Of a DNA stretch of 64,000 bases, positions 47,760 to 59,993 are shown in pieces. Under the pieces are notes generated by a model that saw only the letters and a list, made by a program, of their open reading frames with translations, was not told where the DNA came from and made no database searches. The DNA comes from Rhizomys pruinosus (lineage: Eukaryota; Chordata; Mammalia; Rodentia; Spalacidae), in NCBI GenBank assembly GCA_009823505.1, contig VZQC01008874.1, positions 488,584-552,583 on the forward strand, in the 5' to 3' direction. Each line of letters opens with the position of its first letter. Positions within the stretch are counted from its first letter, which is position 1. The position numbers were made by a program, and so were the translations under genes.

Positions 47760-47910
47760 GGCTGGACAGGGTGGTGTATGTTTTTAATCCCAGCACTCAG
47801 AAGGTAGAAGCAAGCTGATCTCTGTGAGTTCAAGGCCAGCCTGGTCTACATAATGAGTTCCAAGCCACTAGGGGTTACAGGGAGACCCTATCTGAAAAAG
47901 ACCAAAAAAA
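47760..47910 (+). mobile_element. B1 SINE
   Basis: 'ggctggacagggtggtgtat' to 'gaccctatctgaaaaagacc'. Confidence 0.92.
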
Positions 47911-47984
47911 GGTTAATAATTGTAAGTTAATAATTGTGACAATTAATAGAATATCTAAATAAATGCCAGTATTTTTCCCGTTTT

Positions 47985-48197
47985 TTTTAAAATACCTTCT
48001 TTATTGTTTTAAGCATATGAGTGTGTGGTTTGGATGTCTGTAAGTACACTCATTTCATACAATCCCCATAGAAGTTGGAAAAGGGCGTCAGATCCCCTGG
48101 AGATGGTTGATAGTCACCATGTGGGTTCTGGGACTCGAACCCAGGTCCTCTGCAAAAGCAGTCAGTCCTCTTAAATGCTGAGCCATCTCCACAGCTC
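47985..48197 (-). mobile_element. B2/B3-type SINE
   Basis: Antisense, 'actcgaacccaggtcctctg' and 'gagccatctccacagctc'. Confidence 0.88.
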
Positions 48198-48214
48198 TTT
48201 GTTTTTTTTTTTTA

Positions 48215-49300
48215 ATGGCATTACAAATCAAATGCATTTAACAAACAATTCCAAAACATTCCATTCAAACCTGCAAAATGACACATTCTTCTTAGCAGCC
48301 TATGGATCAATCTCTAAAATAGACCACATTTTAGGACATAAAGCAAGTCTTAACAAATATAAGAAAATTGAAATAATTTCTTGTATTGTATCTGATCTCA
48401 ATGGAATAAAATTAGAAACCAACACCAAAAGAAAATACAGAACATGAATAAATTCATGATGCTTGAACAACATGCTGTTGAATGAGAAATAGATTGTTGA
48501 AGAAATCAGGAGGGAAATAAAATTCCCTAAAACAAAATGAAAATGAAAATGAAAACACAACATACTAGAATGTGTGGGATATAATGAAAGTGTTTCTAAG
48601 AGGGAAGTTTATAAATGACTATATTAAAAAAAAAAACCCACTGGTACATGCATTTAATCCCAGCATTCATGAGGCTGAGGTAGGCAGATCTCTGTGAATT
48701 CAAGGCCAGCTTGGTCTACATAATGAGTTCCAGGCTAGCTGGGGTTATAGGGAGACCCTGTCTCAAGAAGACAAAAATTTGTTGTGCCTCAAGGTCACAG
48801 AGAAAAAACAAGAACAGTTAATTAAATCCAAGACGAAGAATACAGACATCACAACAGGCACCAATGAAATTGACAGTATTATTAAGGCATAATTTGAAAG
48901 TGTATTCTAATAAATTGGAAAATCTAGACAAAATGGATAAATTTCTAGACACTTAAAGCCTACCATAATTAACCCAAGAGTATACAAACAACTTAAATAG
49001 ATCTATAACAAGCAATGTTGTTGAAGCCGTAATAAAAATCCTTCCAGTGAAAAAACCTAGGCCCAGATAGATTCACAGCTCAATTCTACCAGACCTTTAA
49101 AGAACTACCACCAATGTCCCTCAAACTATTCCAGGAAGGAAAAGAAGGAGTACTACCAAACTCACTTAACAAATCCAGTATCACACTGCTGCCAGTGGGA
49201 CAAGAGCACACACACACACAAACACATACACAAATTATAGGCCAGTGACTCTGATAAACATGGATGCAGAAACTCTCAATAAAAGAATTGCAAGCTGTTT
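48215..49300 (+). mobile_element. Ancient L1, ORF2 endonuclease to reverse transcriptase start (segment 2)
   Basis: The translation at 48298-48444 reads YGSISKIDHILGHKASLNKY and GIKLETNTKRKYR, the C-terminal part of the L1 endonuclease, with the conserved SKIDHILG motif. After a B1 the reading goes on through the linker to 'attataggccagtgactctg' and 'aacatggatgcagaaactc' (start of the reverse transcriptase). Many stops. Confidence 0.85.
48638..48778 (+). mobile_element. B1 SINE in ancient L1
   Basis: 'cactggtacatgcatttaat' to 'gaccctgtctcaagaagac'; the first bases are missing. Confidence 0.9.
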
Positions 49301-49498
49301 TTTATTTTATGTACTGTCTGCGTGTAGGTTTGTGCACCCGTGTCGTGCAATGCCGCGGAGGTCAGAAGAGGGCATCAGATTCCCCTGGAACTGGAGTCAA
49401 AGACGGTTCTCAGCCACCATGTGGGTGCTGGGGATCGAACCCGGGTCCTCTGCAAGAGCATTCAGTGCTCTTAACCACTAGGCCATCTCTTCAGCCAC
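49301..49498 (-). mobile_element. B2-type SINE in ancient L1
   Basis: Antisense, 'gatcgaacccgggtcctctg' and 'gccatctcttcagcc'; single block. Confidence 0.93.
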
Positions 49499-49529
49499 GA
49501 GGCATTTTTCTAAAATCTAAAAATAACAT

Positions 49530-49536
49530 AGATGAT

Positions 49537-49578
<42 letters not shown>

Positions 49579-49602
49579 GATATAGGTAGATGATATAGAG
49601 AT

Positions 49603-49661
<59 letters not shown>

Positions 49662-49685
49662 TAGATAGAAAGATAGATAAGATAA
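49530..49685. repeat. (GATA)n microsatellite
   Basis: Two long GATA runs with a short interruption at 49576-49602. Confidence 0.95.
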
Positions 49686-49689
49686 AATA

Positions 49690-49800
49690 GAGATAAACAA
49701 TGAAGAAGTCCAATTATCCCCATTTTCAGATGATATGATCTTGTGTATAAAGGAGACAAAAACTCCACCAGGATATATAATGAGTGTACAAAAACCGGTA
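49690..49800 (+). mobile_element. Ancient L1, reverse transcriptase core (segment 3)
   Basis: 'ttttcagatgatatgatctt' encodes FSDDMIL at the FADD catalytic position, so Ala has become Ser; 'aaaactccaccaggatata' follows as in ORF2. Confidence 0.75.
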
Positions 49801-49804
49801 GTTT

Positions 49805-50155
49805 GAAGACTGGAGAAGATGGCTTAGTCAGTAAAGTAACTGCCATGCAAGCATGAGGACCTGACTTCAGACCCCAAACTCCCCCACCCACAAAAAGCTG
49901 GGCACAGTGCCACAGCCATTACAGTGGGTCTGTAATACAAGAAATGGTGGGGCTGAGACAGGTGGATCCTTGAAGCTCCCTAGCCAGCCAGGCTAGCAAA
50001 GTGGTGCGCTCTAGGTTCAGGGAAAGGCTTTTTCTCAAAAATAAGTTGGAGAGTGACTGAGCATACCCAACACAGATCGTTAGCCTCTGCACACATACAC
50101 ATGCATGTGCACGTCCACCTGTGGCATAAATGCACACAAAACAATTAGGAGTTTT
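49805..50155 (+). mobile_element. B4-type SINE in ancient L1
   Basis: 'gactggagaagatggcttag' head, 'aaaaagctgggcacagtgcc' B1-like part, 'aataagttggagagtgac' and CA-rich tail. Confidence 0.75.
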
Positions 50156-51600
50156 TCTTTGTGTCAAGAACAAACATTCTGAGAACCAGGAAAATAAATG
50201 AATTTGCAATGGCTTTAAAAACCAATAGTAATAAAGTACCGAAACAAGCTTAGTGAAGAAAGTGGAAAAACTCTACAATAAGAATTTTTGAAACACCGAG
50301 TATACGTGGGTCTTGTGAAGTTTGAAACTGATGGTAGTAGAAGATAGAAAGACCATCTATACTCATGGACAGGCAGAGTTAATACTGTGAAAATGGCTTT
50401 ATTACCAAAAGTGATCTACAATTAATTGCAACTCTCATCAACATTTTAATCACATTCTTCACATAAACAGAATAATCAATCTTAAAAAATTTATATGACA
50501 CCACAAAAGACCCGGATGGTAAACTCATCCTAAGCAAAAAGAACAAAGCCAGATAACACAATACCTGATTTGAAATCACACTACAGAGACATAGTAACAA
50601 AAACAAGTAAGTAAATCAGTGGAATAGAACAGAGAACCAAAAGTAAATCCACATAGCATTGCCCACCTAATTTCTGATGATGATGCCAAAACACACATTG
50701 GAAAAAATATAGCCTGTTCAACAACTGTTGCTGGGAAAACTAGATATCCATATGTCAATTAAAGAAGTTAGACTCTCATCTCTAAACCTGTACAAAAAAA
50801 TTCAAAGTGGATCAAAGACCTGAGACTCTCAAACTCTTGGAAGAAAACAAAAGGAAAACACTTGAGATTTAAAAGAACCACAGTACATCAGGAAATAGCA
50901 ATAGAAATTAATAAATGGAATTTCATGAAATTAAAATCCTTTTGCAGGGCAAAGAAAACCATCAAGTGGTGAATGGTCCTAGAAAATGGGAGAAAATCTT
51001 TGCCAGCTCTACATCCAAAAGAGGATGAATGTGTAGAATATATAAAGAACTCAAAAACAAACAAACAAGCAAACAGAAGCACCCAAAGCATACCACCAAA
51101 TCAACAAATGGGCTAATGAAATAAACAGACAGTTCTCAAAAGATGAAGCGCAAATGGTACATAAACATATAAAACAGTGTTCAACATCTTTAGCCAACAA
51201 GGAAATACAAGTTAAAACACACCGAGATTTCATCTCATTTGTCAGAATGACTATCATGAAGAAAACAAATAGCGAATGCTGCCAACGATGTGGGGAGAAA
51301 GGAACACATACATTGCTGGTGAGAATACAAACTGGAGCCTGGTGTATACCACTTGCCTTCAATCCCAGAGGGAGGCAGAAGCAGGCAGATCTCTGTGAGT
51401 ACTAGACCAGTCAGGTCTACATATCAAGTTCCAGGTGATCCAAGGCAACATAGTGAGATCTGTCTTTATAAAATAAAAATAAAAATCGGTGCAGCCACCG
51501 TGACATAGGTATGTATATTCTTCAGAAAATTAAAAATAAAACCACTGTATGATCAAGGTATACCATATTTCAGCATATACCTGACAGTCCCAGGTATAAT
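50156..51600 (+). mobile_element. Ancient L1, ORF2 C-terminal half (segment 4)
   Basis: Runs through 'gaccatctatactcatggac', 'tctacatccaaaagaggatg', 'gtttcatctcatttgtcaga'-like wording and 'ccaacgatgtggggagaaag', the last third of ORF2. A B1 sits at 51333-51475. Decayed, with no usable frame. Confidence 0.85.
51333..51475 (+). mobile_element. B1 SINE in ancient L1
   Basis: 'gagcctggtgtataccactt' to 'gtgagatctgtctttataaa'; diverged. Confidence 0.8.
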
Positions 51601-51730
51601 CAAAGGTATAGTTGTAATTAATTAGAAGGGCATGTGGTGAAAACCAATAAATTGGGCATTTTCTCAAGGAAAGATACTAAGAATGAGTATGTGCAAGTAA
51701 TGCCTTATTTTAAAACATTAAATCATTAAG

Positions 51731-51911
51731 CTGGGTGTGGCATGCACCTTTAATCCTAGCACTTGGGAGGTAGAGGTAGGCAGATCTCTGTGAGTTCAAG
51801 GCCAGCCTGGTCTACAGAGCAAGCTCCAGGACAGCTGGTACTAAAAGGGAGACCCTGCCTCAAAAATCCCCAAAAAAGGAAAAAACTAAAAAAATAAAAT
51901 AAAAAAACCAT
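51731..51911 (+). mobile_element. B1 SINE
   Basis: Exact 10-base target duplication 'aatcattaag' at 51721-51730 and 51912-51921. Confidence 0.95.
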
Positions 51912-51954
51912 AATCATTAAGGTATTACATACGCACAAGTAACATGCACACTAT

Positions 51955-51982
51955 TACATATATATATATATATATATATATT
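51955..51982. repeat. (AT)n microsatellite
   Basis: About 12 AT units. Confidence 0.9.
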
Positions 51983-53156
51983 ATTCATAGTCACATACAA
52001 TGTAACATTTCAGTCAACAATGGACTGAATATCAGATATGGAATATATATAGCCTTGCTTTGTGTGACTATGCCCTACTTTGGGACAACAAAATCAACTA
52101 AGCACACATTTTTCTGAATGCATCCCTGTCAGTAAGTACACATGTCAGTAGCATGTTTACCAGTAAAAGTATGGAAAAAACACATCCTTGCTTATTTTTT
52201 TGTTGAACAATTTTGAATCTATTTAAAATTTGCTATATCCCTTTCACATTAAGGTGTGATACACCACATCCTGACACAGGTAGTATCAAAATTAATTAGG
52301 GTGTGTAACACAGTGTTTCCATGTAAGGCAAGAGGTAAACTTTCAAGTACTGATCTGCCCATCCCCCAGCTACTGCCACCCTCCCACACACACAATTCCT
52401 TGTCTTCAAGCTTACATTTTGAGTATTGCATTGATCACTAAATTGCATAGCACACTTCCACAAGGAACTACAACAGAAACATGAGAATTAATCATAATGG
52501 TAGACAACATTTACATTCTCAATTGGTAATTCAGCAAAAATCAAAGAGAAATCTGCTTGAATCAAATAGCCATCCTAATCAATTTGAACCAGCCTTTGAG
52601 ATATGATGTTACTAATAAGTGCCTAGATTTGTTTTAGGTTTTAGAAATACAAAAATGAGTGAAAATAAGTCTCCAATATACTGAATGAGATCCATTCAAC
52701 TGGGACAATGACCCACAGCCAGCTGACTTGGCATGTGTAAATGTAGGGAGCATATTATAGTAACGTCCTTTAGCAAGAAATTATGTATGACTAGTTTAGA
52801 CTAGAATCCATTTATGCTTTAAAATGTAAGTATCACATTATTATAGGCAAAATTCTTGTTAATGCAAGTATGCATGTTAATGAATGAAATGAGCAAACAA
52901 AAGCTGGTAAAATGGCATTAAAACAGTGACTTATGGTGAGAGATCAAAACTAGTAGCAATTTAAAAATCACAACTAAGGTAAATTGATAAAATTGTCTTT
53001 CCTTCAATTACTGAGAATTAAAACTAACAAGACTTGCTTCCAGAAGAAATACTACTACGTAATATTAATATAATAATGATTATACAGATTGATATTTGAT
53101 AAACCATATAAATCATTTCATAAACAAACTTTTGCTTTATTCTCTTAACAAATTTA
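51983..53156. other. AT-rich single-copy stretch
   Basis: No repeat, exon or RNA gene recognised. Confidence 0.45.
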
Positions 53157-53310
53157 TTTTGGGGTATCTTCATATCCTAAGAACTGTTCTAGGTGCTTGA
53201 AGCATAACAACGAGCAAAAGATGGTAAATAAGAAAGATCAAGGCACACATCCTCTAAGAGGAAAAATACAATCACGAATAAATAGAAAATAGAAGCACAC
53301 TGAAATCATA
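53157..53310 (+). repeat. Ancient mammalian repeat, L2-like
   Basis: 'aagaactgttctaggtgctt' and 'caaggcacacatcctctaag', like the element at 30505-30640. Confidence 0.45.
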
Positions 53311-53719
53311 CATGTGTAGGCATATCAGGGTGTGTGTGTGTGTGTGCACAGAAGTGTACTTTGATGTAGTCACCAAATCTTCTGAGATATATTATTAGAG
53401 AAGTTAACATCTGTAAAGGATGCATTGTGTCTTCCTTTCTTGAAAAGATGGCAACTGTGCTTTATGTAGAAGAGATGATTACACTGTGCTGCTCAATGTA
53501 TTGTTAGTGCCTACATGTGTACAGTTCAAGTCTGGATGATGTGAACTGTGCTAGGTAGTATGTATTTCAACTCAACAATACACACTCTCAAGCGCTTTAC
53601 TAATGACATGCTTATTACATGTCAAAATATATGCTAACAGTGTCATGAATATGTGATCAAAGATATTCAATGCCATCCTTTTGTTTCTTTACACAAATAT
53701 TTCCCACATCCCCAGGATT
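53311..53719. other. Single-copy stretch with a short (TG)n
   Basis: (TG)n at 53331-53346; nothing else recognised. Confidence 0.45.
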
Positions 53720-53733
53720 AAGAACTATACATT

Positions 53734-53943
53734 GGGGGCTGGAGAGATGGCTCAGCAGTTAAGAGTGCTGACTGCTCTTGCAGAGGACCCAGGTTTGATT
53801 CCCAGCACCCACATGGCGGCTGAGAACCATCTTTAACTCCAGTTCCAGGGGAATCCGATGCCCTCTTCTGACCTCCACAGCATTGCATGACACGGGTGCA
53901 CCCACCTACATGCAGACAGTTCACTCATACACATAAAAAATAA

Positions 53944-53978
<35 letters not shown>

Positions 53979-53992
53979 AAGAGATTTTAAAA
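53734..53992 (+). mobile_element. B2-type SINE with (AAAT)n tail
   Basis: Exact 14-base target duplication 'aagaactatacatt' at 53720-53733 and 53993-54006. Single 'ctccagttccagg' block; AAAT tail about 45 bases. Confidence 0.96.
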
Positions 53993-54006
53993 AAGAACTA
54001 TACATT

Positions 54007-54944
54007 AAATTTCCCAGACACTCTTGCCAGCAAATCTTTCAGAGACACACTCTCTTACCATGTGGAGGGTTCAAGAGAGATGCTACCCTCCTTTAGAAGC
54101 CCTGCACATAGCAAGTGAGTCTTAGACTGTGAACAAGAATTCGAATGCAATAAGCTTGTTTTGAACTTCATCCACAGCAGGAGAAAAAAAGTCGAGAAGG
54201 GATTCAGAGAAAGAAATAATGTCCACAAAAGGGACACTGACATTTTGATTATAGCTGTAGTCAATCATGGCTTGGCCCTGTTAGAGATCTGAAAGAGAAC
54301 CTAGTTCAGAATTACACAGAGGTAACAAATCTGCTTCCATTTCTATTTGTACACCTTTTTTCTGCAGCGATGGAAATCCACACCAAAGCCTTCTGTATGT
54401 TTGGCAAATGCTCTGCCACATCCCCAACCCATATTCTGTACTTGAGACCTCTGTGGTTTAGAGTGTTCCCACTGCATCAGTTCCCTGCCCCTCAGCATGC
54501 TCCTAATTTGAGATAAAGGACTCAGAAAGGATATAGTGTGGGAACATAGAAGAAGATCCCATCAGTCTTCGTGGTGTGCAGAATGGCTACTATCTACAAC
54601 AAGGACAGCAGTCACTTTAGGACCTTGGCAAATTAAAATCATTGTTACTTCCCTATTATTCTTGCATTTTCTAAATATAAGAAGCAATTTCTTTTTATTT
54701 TTTCCCCTTGGACTCCCAGTTGTGATGTCTCATTTCCCTTATTAAATATCTTTGAACTAACATGTATTTCCATTTTCCTGACCACACTACCTTACAGTGC
54801 CAATCTGGGAATAAAGTCATAGGGACGTTCAAGAAATATTTAATGCCTAGAAAAATTGCCTTAGTAAATAAGAAAGTGAAAGGAAAAATCTATAGTAATC
54901 GGCTAATGTAAGATATATTTAAAAAGACACTTAAGAGGAGTGGG
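54007..54944. other. Single-copy stretch
   Basis: Non-repetitive; no conserved exon or splice pattern that I can support. Confidence 0.4.
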
Positions 54945-55048
54945 ATATGGTGGGGTGCACAGAAGCAGGAGTATCGGGAATTCAAGGCCTTGCAGTGCTG
55001 CTTACCGTAATACTCTCTGTTTAAAGAAGAGAGATGAAAAAGTAGATG

Positions 55049-55330
55049 CGGGGCTGGGAAGATGGCTTGGCGTATAAGAGTGCTTACTGCTCAAGTATGA
55101 GACTTGAGTTCAAATCCCCAGAACTAATGTAAAAAAGCCAGGAGCACCCGTAACCTCTGCCATACAGAGGACAGAAACAGGAAGCTCGCTGGTGCATAAT
55201 GGCCACCAGCAAGCTCCAGATGCACTGAGAAACCCCGTCTCAAGTGAGCAAAGTGCAGAGAAATAGAGCAGGACCCCTGATGTCTCCCTCTGGCCTCCAT
55301 GCATGCTCACAGGTACACGCACTCACACTC

Positions 55331-55375
<45 letters not shown>

Positions 55376-55380
55376 CACAT
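55049..55380 (+). mobile_element. B4-type SINE with (CA)n
   Basis: 'gggctgggaagatggcttgg' head, 'gaaaccccgtctcaag' B1-like middle, 'ctggcctccatgcatgctc' then (CA)n at 55335-55373. Confidence 0.8.
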
Positions 55381-55790
55381 GAAAAAAAAAGTCAATTTGT
55401 TTAAATTTGAAAAAGAAGAAAGGAGAGAGAAATCATTTTCAGATATGGAGAGATTGATGGGATCCCAGGACGCCTAGATAATGATTATACTTAGGAAGCA
55501 GTGTGACATACTTATAATTCTGCAGTTCAAAAGAGACATTTGGGCTGGTAACAGGTATTTAAAAGTCATCTAAGTTCCAATAACGCTGGAGTTCATTGAG
55601 ATTGCTTAGGAAGACTATATAAAATGAGACTTTATATAAACACTGAATATATAAGCAAAGAGAACCCGGATAGGCTAGTGAGAAACTGACAGTAGGATGT
55701 GGAAAATAAACGAACAAAGGATGGTCCTGAAGAATGTGAAGAACATTTAGAACTGATCAGTTTCAATTAGAACAGATTTGTCAAGAAACA
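55381..55790. other. Single-copy stretch
   Basis: No repeat or gene recognised. Confidence 0.4.
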
Positions 55791-55965
55791 GAGGGTCCGG
55801 GTTCAATTCCCAGCACCCACATCATGGCTAATAACTGCCCCAAATTCCAATCCAGGGGATCCAATGCCCTCTTCTGGCTTCCATTGTCATTGCACACATA
55901 TGTATATATAATCATACAGGCAAACTACTCATACACATAAAATAAAAATAAATAAATAAAAAAAG
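55791..55965 (+). mobile_element. B2-type SINE, 5'-truncated
   Basis: Begins in the tRNA-like box 'gggtccgggttcaattccca' and ends with an (AAAT)n tail; the usual 'gctggagagatgg' head is absent. Confidence 0.85.
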
Positions 55966-57402
55966 CACTGAGTCCTAAATTATCTTCTGAATTCAACAGT
56001 GATGGGATGATTAGTAATTGAATAAAAAGCACTCTTGAGGTAATGATTTGGGTAAAGCTTTACTGAAATAGGTTGACAACTGAAAAACCTCACTCTAAGG
56101 GAGGGCAGCATAAAAGGTTACTAGAAAAGTATTTATATAAATGTTAATTTCTGTATTATGAATTATATAAAAATTTCATATGTACATTTACATATAGATG
56201 TATACTCAATCTCATTAAAACACTACAAATACAAATGCTTATTAACTGGTTTAGACTTATTAAATATTGTATCAATGCTTTTTAAGTGTTATTCCACTAA
56301 AACAGAATGACTCCATTTTGATTTATCAGTTTGATCTGGTGGTTATTCTAAATGTAAAACTTTTCCCATGTGTAAGATCAGGTAAGAGTTTCTGCGCCCT
56401 TGTACACTCCAGTCATAGCTTCTGTGCTACTTCTGTCTTGAAAGTAATAAAGCTTTTAATACACTACCTCTGCCTGCTAGGAGCTCAGGAACACTTGTGT
56501 TAATTGAGAATTTGTCAGTATGTTTCTCCTGGCTGCACGTGGCTAAGTCACACTGGTATTAGTAGGATTACAGTAATGCAGTGCAGTAAGGTTTTACAGC
56601 CTTTTATTTTTAACCCAATTCATGGTTCATAGCATACACTATTTTTGAAAAATGGGAATTTTAAAAATCCTCTGCTGAACACAAAAACAGCAGCACTTCC
56701 CCCAACCTATACTAGCATTTTCATCTACAGCACCATTAAAAACCCTCCATTGGACTACCTTCAACAAACTAGGTTTTTCTGCCAAACACTGAGATGTGGG
56801 TTTTAGGCAGACACAGTCTGACACTATTTTCGAAAACTGCAGTTGAGAACAATTAGAGATTTATTGCATAAGTGTCATGAGTTGCCCCAGTGTTTGTAAA
56901 TGAAGGGAATGGAAAGGATTGAATGGCATAAAATGAAATAGAAACTTATCAGAGCACGTTGCATGTAACAAATATAGATGTTATTCTATGAGATTTAATT
57001 TTAGTGTTATGAATAGCACATGAATTGGAGTAGCATGCATTTTCTATGTTTGAGATGAAAACAATTGAGAGATACTAATCTAGAATAGTTCATAGTGCAA
57101 AGTGGTGGGTTATGGAGGCCAGGTGCATTTGGCAACGGACATATAAAAAGCCATTTCAAATTAATAATACAAGTACTGTGATTAAGGATAGTCTGAGTTG
57201 TATGGTAGCTAACTATATAAAAGGCATTTAACCCTGCCTGCAGGAAAACAGGAATTTTGAATAAGGAAACACAGGTATCACCTACTTATATTTAAGATCA
57301 GATTATTCATTTAATAAAATTCTAAATATACAATGTAAAATAAGTTGCAGTAATCTTTTGGAAATATTTTGTGCCTTATAAAATTCTTTTTTGTTTTCTT
57401 TT
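55966..57402. other. AT-rich single-copy stretch
   Basis: Possible LTR-like wording at 56275-56470 ('agtaataaagcttttaatac'), otherwise nothing recognised. Confidence 0.4.
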
Positions 57403-57588
57403 TTTTTTTTTTTTTTGAGACACGGGTCTGCCCTGTGGCCCGCTGCTCGGCCTGGAAGCTCACTACTGTTAAAGACCAAGCGGTGGCCTTCGCTAACTGA
57501 CAGGATCCTGTACCTGCTGCTGCTCTCCCTCAGTGTCGGGGATCTAAAAGTCGTGTGCCACCCCAACATGCCTGGCTTGGCCTTATAA
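57403..57588 (-). mobile_element. B1 SINE with inserted/garbled middle
   Basis: Antisense 'ttttttgagacacgggtctg' to 'gtcgtgtgccaccccaacat'; the middle (57465-57535) does not follow the family. 'ccttataaaattct' flanks both sides (57374 and 57580), a clear target duplication. Confidence 0.85.
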
Positions 57589-57699
57589 AATTCTGTGAAC
57601 TAGTACTTCACAAGCTATAATGACATACCCTTTAATCCCAAAAAATGAATATATATATAATTTTTGTTTCTAATTATGCTCCATAAAAAGAATCCGAAT

Positions 57700-57853
57700 C
57701 CAATGAGATAGCGTGAGTGGACAAAAGCACTTGCCACCAAGTCTGACAACTGACTGAATTTCAGTCCCCAGATCTCATAAGTGGCACAAGGAACAACTCC
57801 AAAATTATGCTCTCTAACCTCACCACACAGCACACAGCACACTAACACCTAAA

Positions 57854-57893
<40 letters not shown>

Positions 57894-57897
57894 ATAT
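57700..57897 (+). mobile_element. tRNA-derived SINE with (AAAT)n tail
   Basis: 'gcgtgagtggacaaaagcac', 'gaatttcagtccccagatct', 'aaggaacaactccaaaatta'; same subfamily as 41396-41608. AAAT tail 57856-57895. Confidence 0.7.
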
Positions 57898-58464
57898 TTT
57901 GAAAACAAGATGATATTGTTGGATATTTTTCAATTGCTTTATCTTTCTATTTAAAGTAGATAGCTCCATACCATTACAGAAGCAAAAAAATAAAAAGCTC
58001 CCTAAGAGAGAACTGTACAAGAAAATAAGACTCTCTGGCCTGAGTGGAACCTTAAGGTTCCAGTTTTTCTAGTCATAGGACCATCCCTAGGAAAACGGGT
58101 TTACTTGAAGTCATGCTAAAGAGGGAGGTGGAATGCCTAGTGCATTAATGAAATGGTCAACTGTTCCTGCCCTGAATCCCTGCCCCTAATGCAGTGCTGT
58201 GGACCAGACACAGACATGAGCTCACCATAACTCCCTCCACTTTTCTGCAACCTCTCCTTTTCTTTCTTATATCTCTTTTCTAGCCATGTTTTTCTTAACA
58301 CTTTGGGCTGCCCCAACATCTTGTACTGCTAGTCTTTCTCTAAGTTTCCTTTCTCCTCTCAGCCGTGTGCCTGCTGGTCTATTCTGAGTCTTGGGAAATC
58401 CAGCTCGAATTGCAGGCTGCCTTTCCAATTAGCATGCCTCAGTGCACCTTGTGGCTGAGGGTCT
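57898..58464. other. Single-copy stretch upstream of the promoter-like cluster
   Basis: Non-repetitive; could hold the 5' part of an LTR if 58465-58640 is one. Confidence 0.35.
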
Positions 58465-58640
58465 GGCCCCGCCCCAAGGAGGAGCAAGCAGCATGGCCTA
58501 GGTGCATGATGCTGGGTGGGGCAATGGTGAGCAGCAGTGCAGAATTGGGGGACTTATGATTGGCTCTGGGAACTGACGTCATTTATTTTATAAAAGCAGG
58601 CTGTAGCAAGGAATAAATTTGAATTTCATAGTAACATCAT
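58465..58640 (+). promoter_or_regulatory. Promoter-like cluster: GC box, inverted CCAAT, CRE, TATA
   Basis: GC box 'ggccccgcccc' at 58465-58475, 'gattgg' (inverted CCAAT) at 58558-58563, CRE palindrome 'tgacgtca' at 58574-58581, and 'tataaaag' at 58589-58596, followed by 'ggaataaatttgaa' at 58610-58623. Order and spacing suit a polymerase II core promoter. The nearby AATAAA would also suit an LTR U3-R. No open frame with a domain lies downstream. Confidence 0.45.
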
Positions 58641-59217
58641 CACAGAATTCCCAGCCGTCATTTTTATTAATTATTGCACGCATACAGGCTAAGGTAGGCC
58701 TGCATTTCATTCCGGTGGCCAGTAGGTTGGAAAGAGATTCCAATGAGGATCACCAATCTGGGTAGCTGGTGTTGTGAGTGGTTATTGGCTGAAGAGAGGA
58801 GATCAGCCATCAGCCTGAAATTCCTGTCCAGGCTCTGGCAGGTGACAAGCCACAGCCAAGAGCAGCACACGTGTCTCCTGGGTCCACGCTAAGGGCCTGA
58901 GTTGAAAGTATCAACTGGCCTCTATGCCAAGGGGGCAGCTCGCTCCCCACCGTGTCTGCAAAGCAGGCACTGTGTCCCCATTCCCCTTAGCAGGGCCACA
59001 TGGTCCCTGTTCAGCATAAAAAGAAAGCTTCCTACACTGAGTCTGAGCTCCATGACTGCATAAAGCCATGGCTTTATAACTTTTTTCCTCCTCCCTTCCA
59101 TTCTCCTCTTCAAGGAATCTGCTGAGGTTTTCAGCTTGCCTGGTCTGAGCATTTTTCTAATAAAATTTTAACAAAATTGTCTTAAAGCTTCTGTTTGAGT
59201 CCATTCTTTAATTTCTT
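58641..59217. other. Single-copy stretch downstream of the cluster
   Basis: Non-repetitive, moderate GC; 'ctaataaaattttaac' at 59156-59171. No coding domain recognised. Confidence 0.4.
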
Positions 59218-59458
59218 TTTTTATAAACTATTTTTTAATTTTTTAGTTATTTCTTTTATGTGTATGAGTGTACTGTCTGCATGTAGTTAGGTGCACCCAT
59301 GTCATGCAAAGCTGCAGAGGTCAGAAGAGGGTATCAGATTCCTGTGGAACTGGAGTTGAAGATGGTTCTTAGTCACTATGTGGGTGCTGGGAATCAAACC
59401 TGGGTCCTCTGCAAGAGTAGTTGGTGCTCTTAACTGCTGAGCCATCTTCTCCAGCCCT
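59218..59458 (-). mobile_element. B2-type SINE
   Basis: Exact target duplication 'attctttaatttctt' at 59203-59217 and 59459-59473. Antisense; single block. Confidence 0.95.
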
Positions 59459-59657
59459 ATTCTTTAATTTCTTTATCAGTGAGAATAAGAACCTTGAAAA
59501 GAGCCCCCATTTCCCCTGTATCAATACTAAAAAAGGAGGCATTGTGGATTCACACCACAAACATAATTAAAACATTTACAACACGCTGTCTAGGAAGCCT
59601 TTTCACAGACTTCCTTCTCTGTACCGGAACTGGCTCCAGCAGGCAGGATGCTTGTGT

Positions 59658-59993
59658 ACCAGTTAGTTTTTGTCAACCAACTAAAGACACCTGGGAAAAA
59701 GGAACCTTAATCGAGGAAATTCCCCCCTTGGAATTGACCTGTTGCCATGTCTGCCAGGCATTTTCTTAATTGCTAATTGATGTAGGAAGCCAGCCACTGT
59801 GTATAATCCCTAGCAGGTGTGCCTAATTTGTATAAGGAAAGGTAATAGCCCAAGCCAGGAAGAAAAGCCAATAAACAGCATCCTCCCTTGATTCTACTGC
59901 AGTTGCCTCTAGGTTTATGCCTTGAACTCCTGCCCTGGCTTCCCTCAGTGGTGGCTCATAACCTATAATCTGAAATAAACCCTTTCTTCTTAA
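59658..59993 (+). repeat. Rodent TG...CA interspersed repeat, 3'-truncated
   Basis: 'agttagtttttgtcaaccaa' to 'gaaataaaccctttcttctt', stopping in poly-A instead of the usual end. Same family as 3274-3680. Confidence 0.55.
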
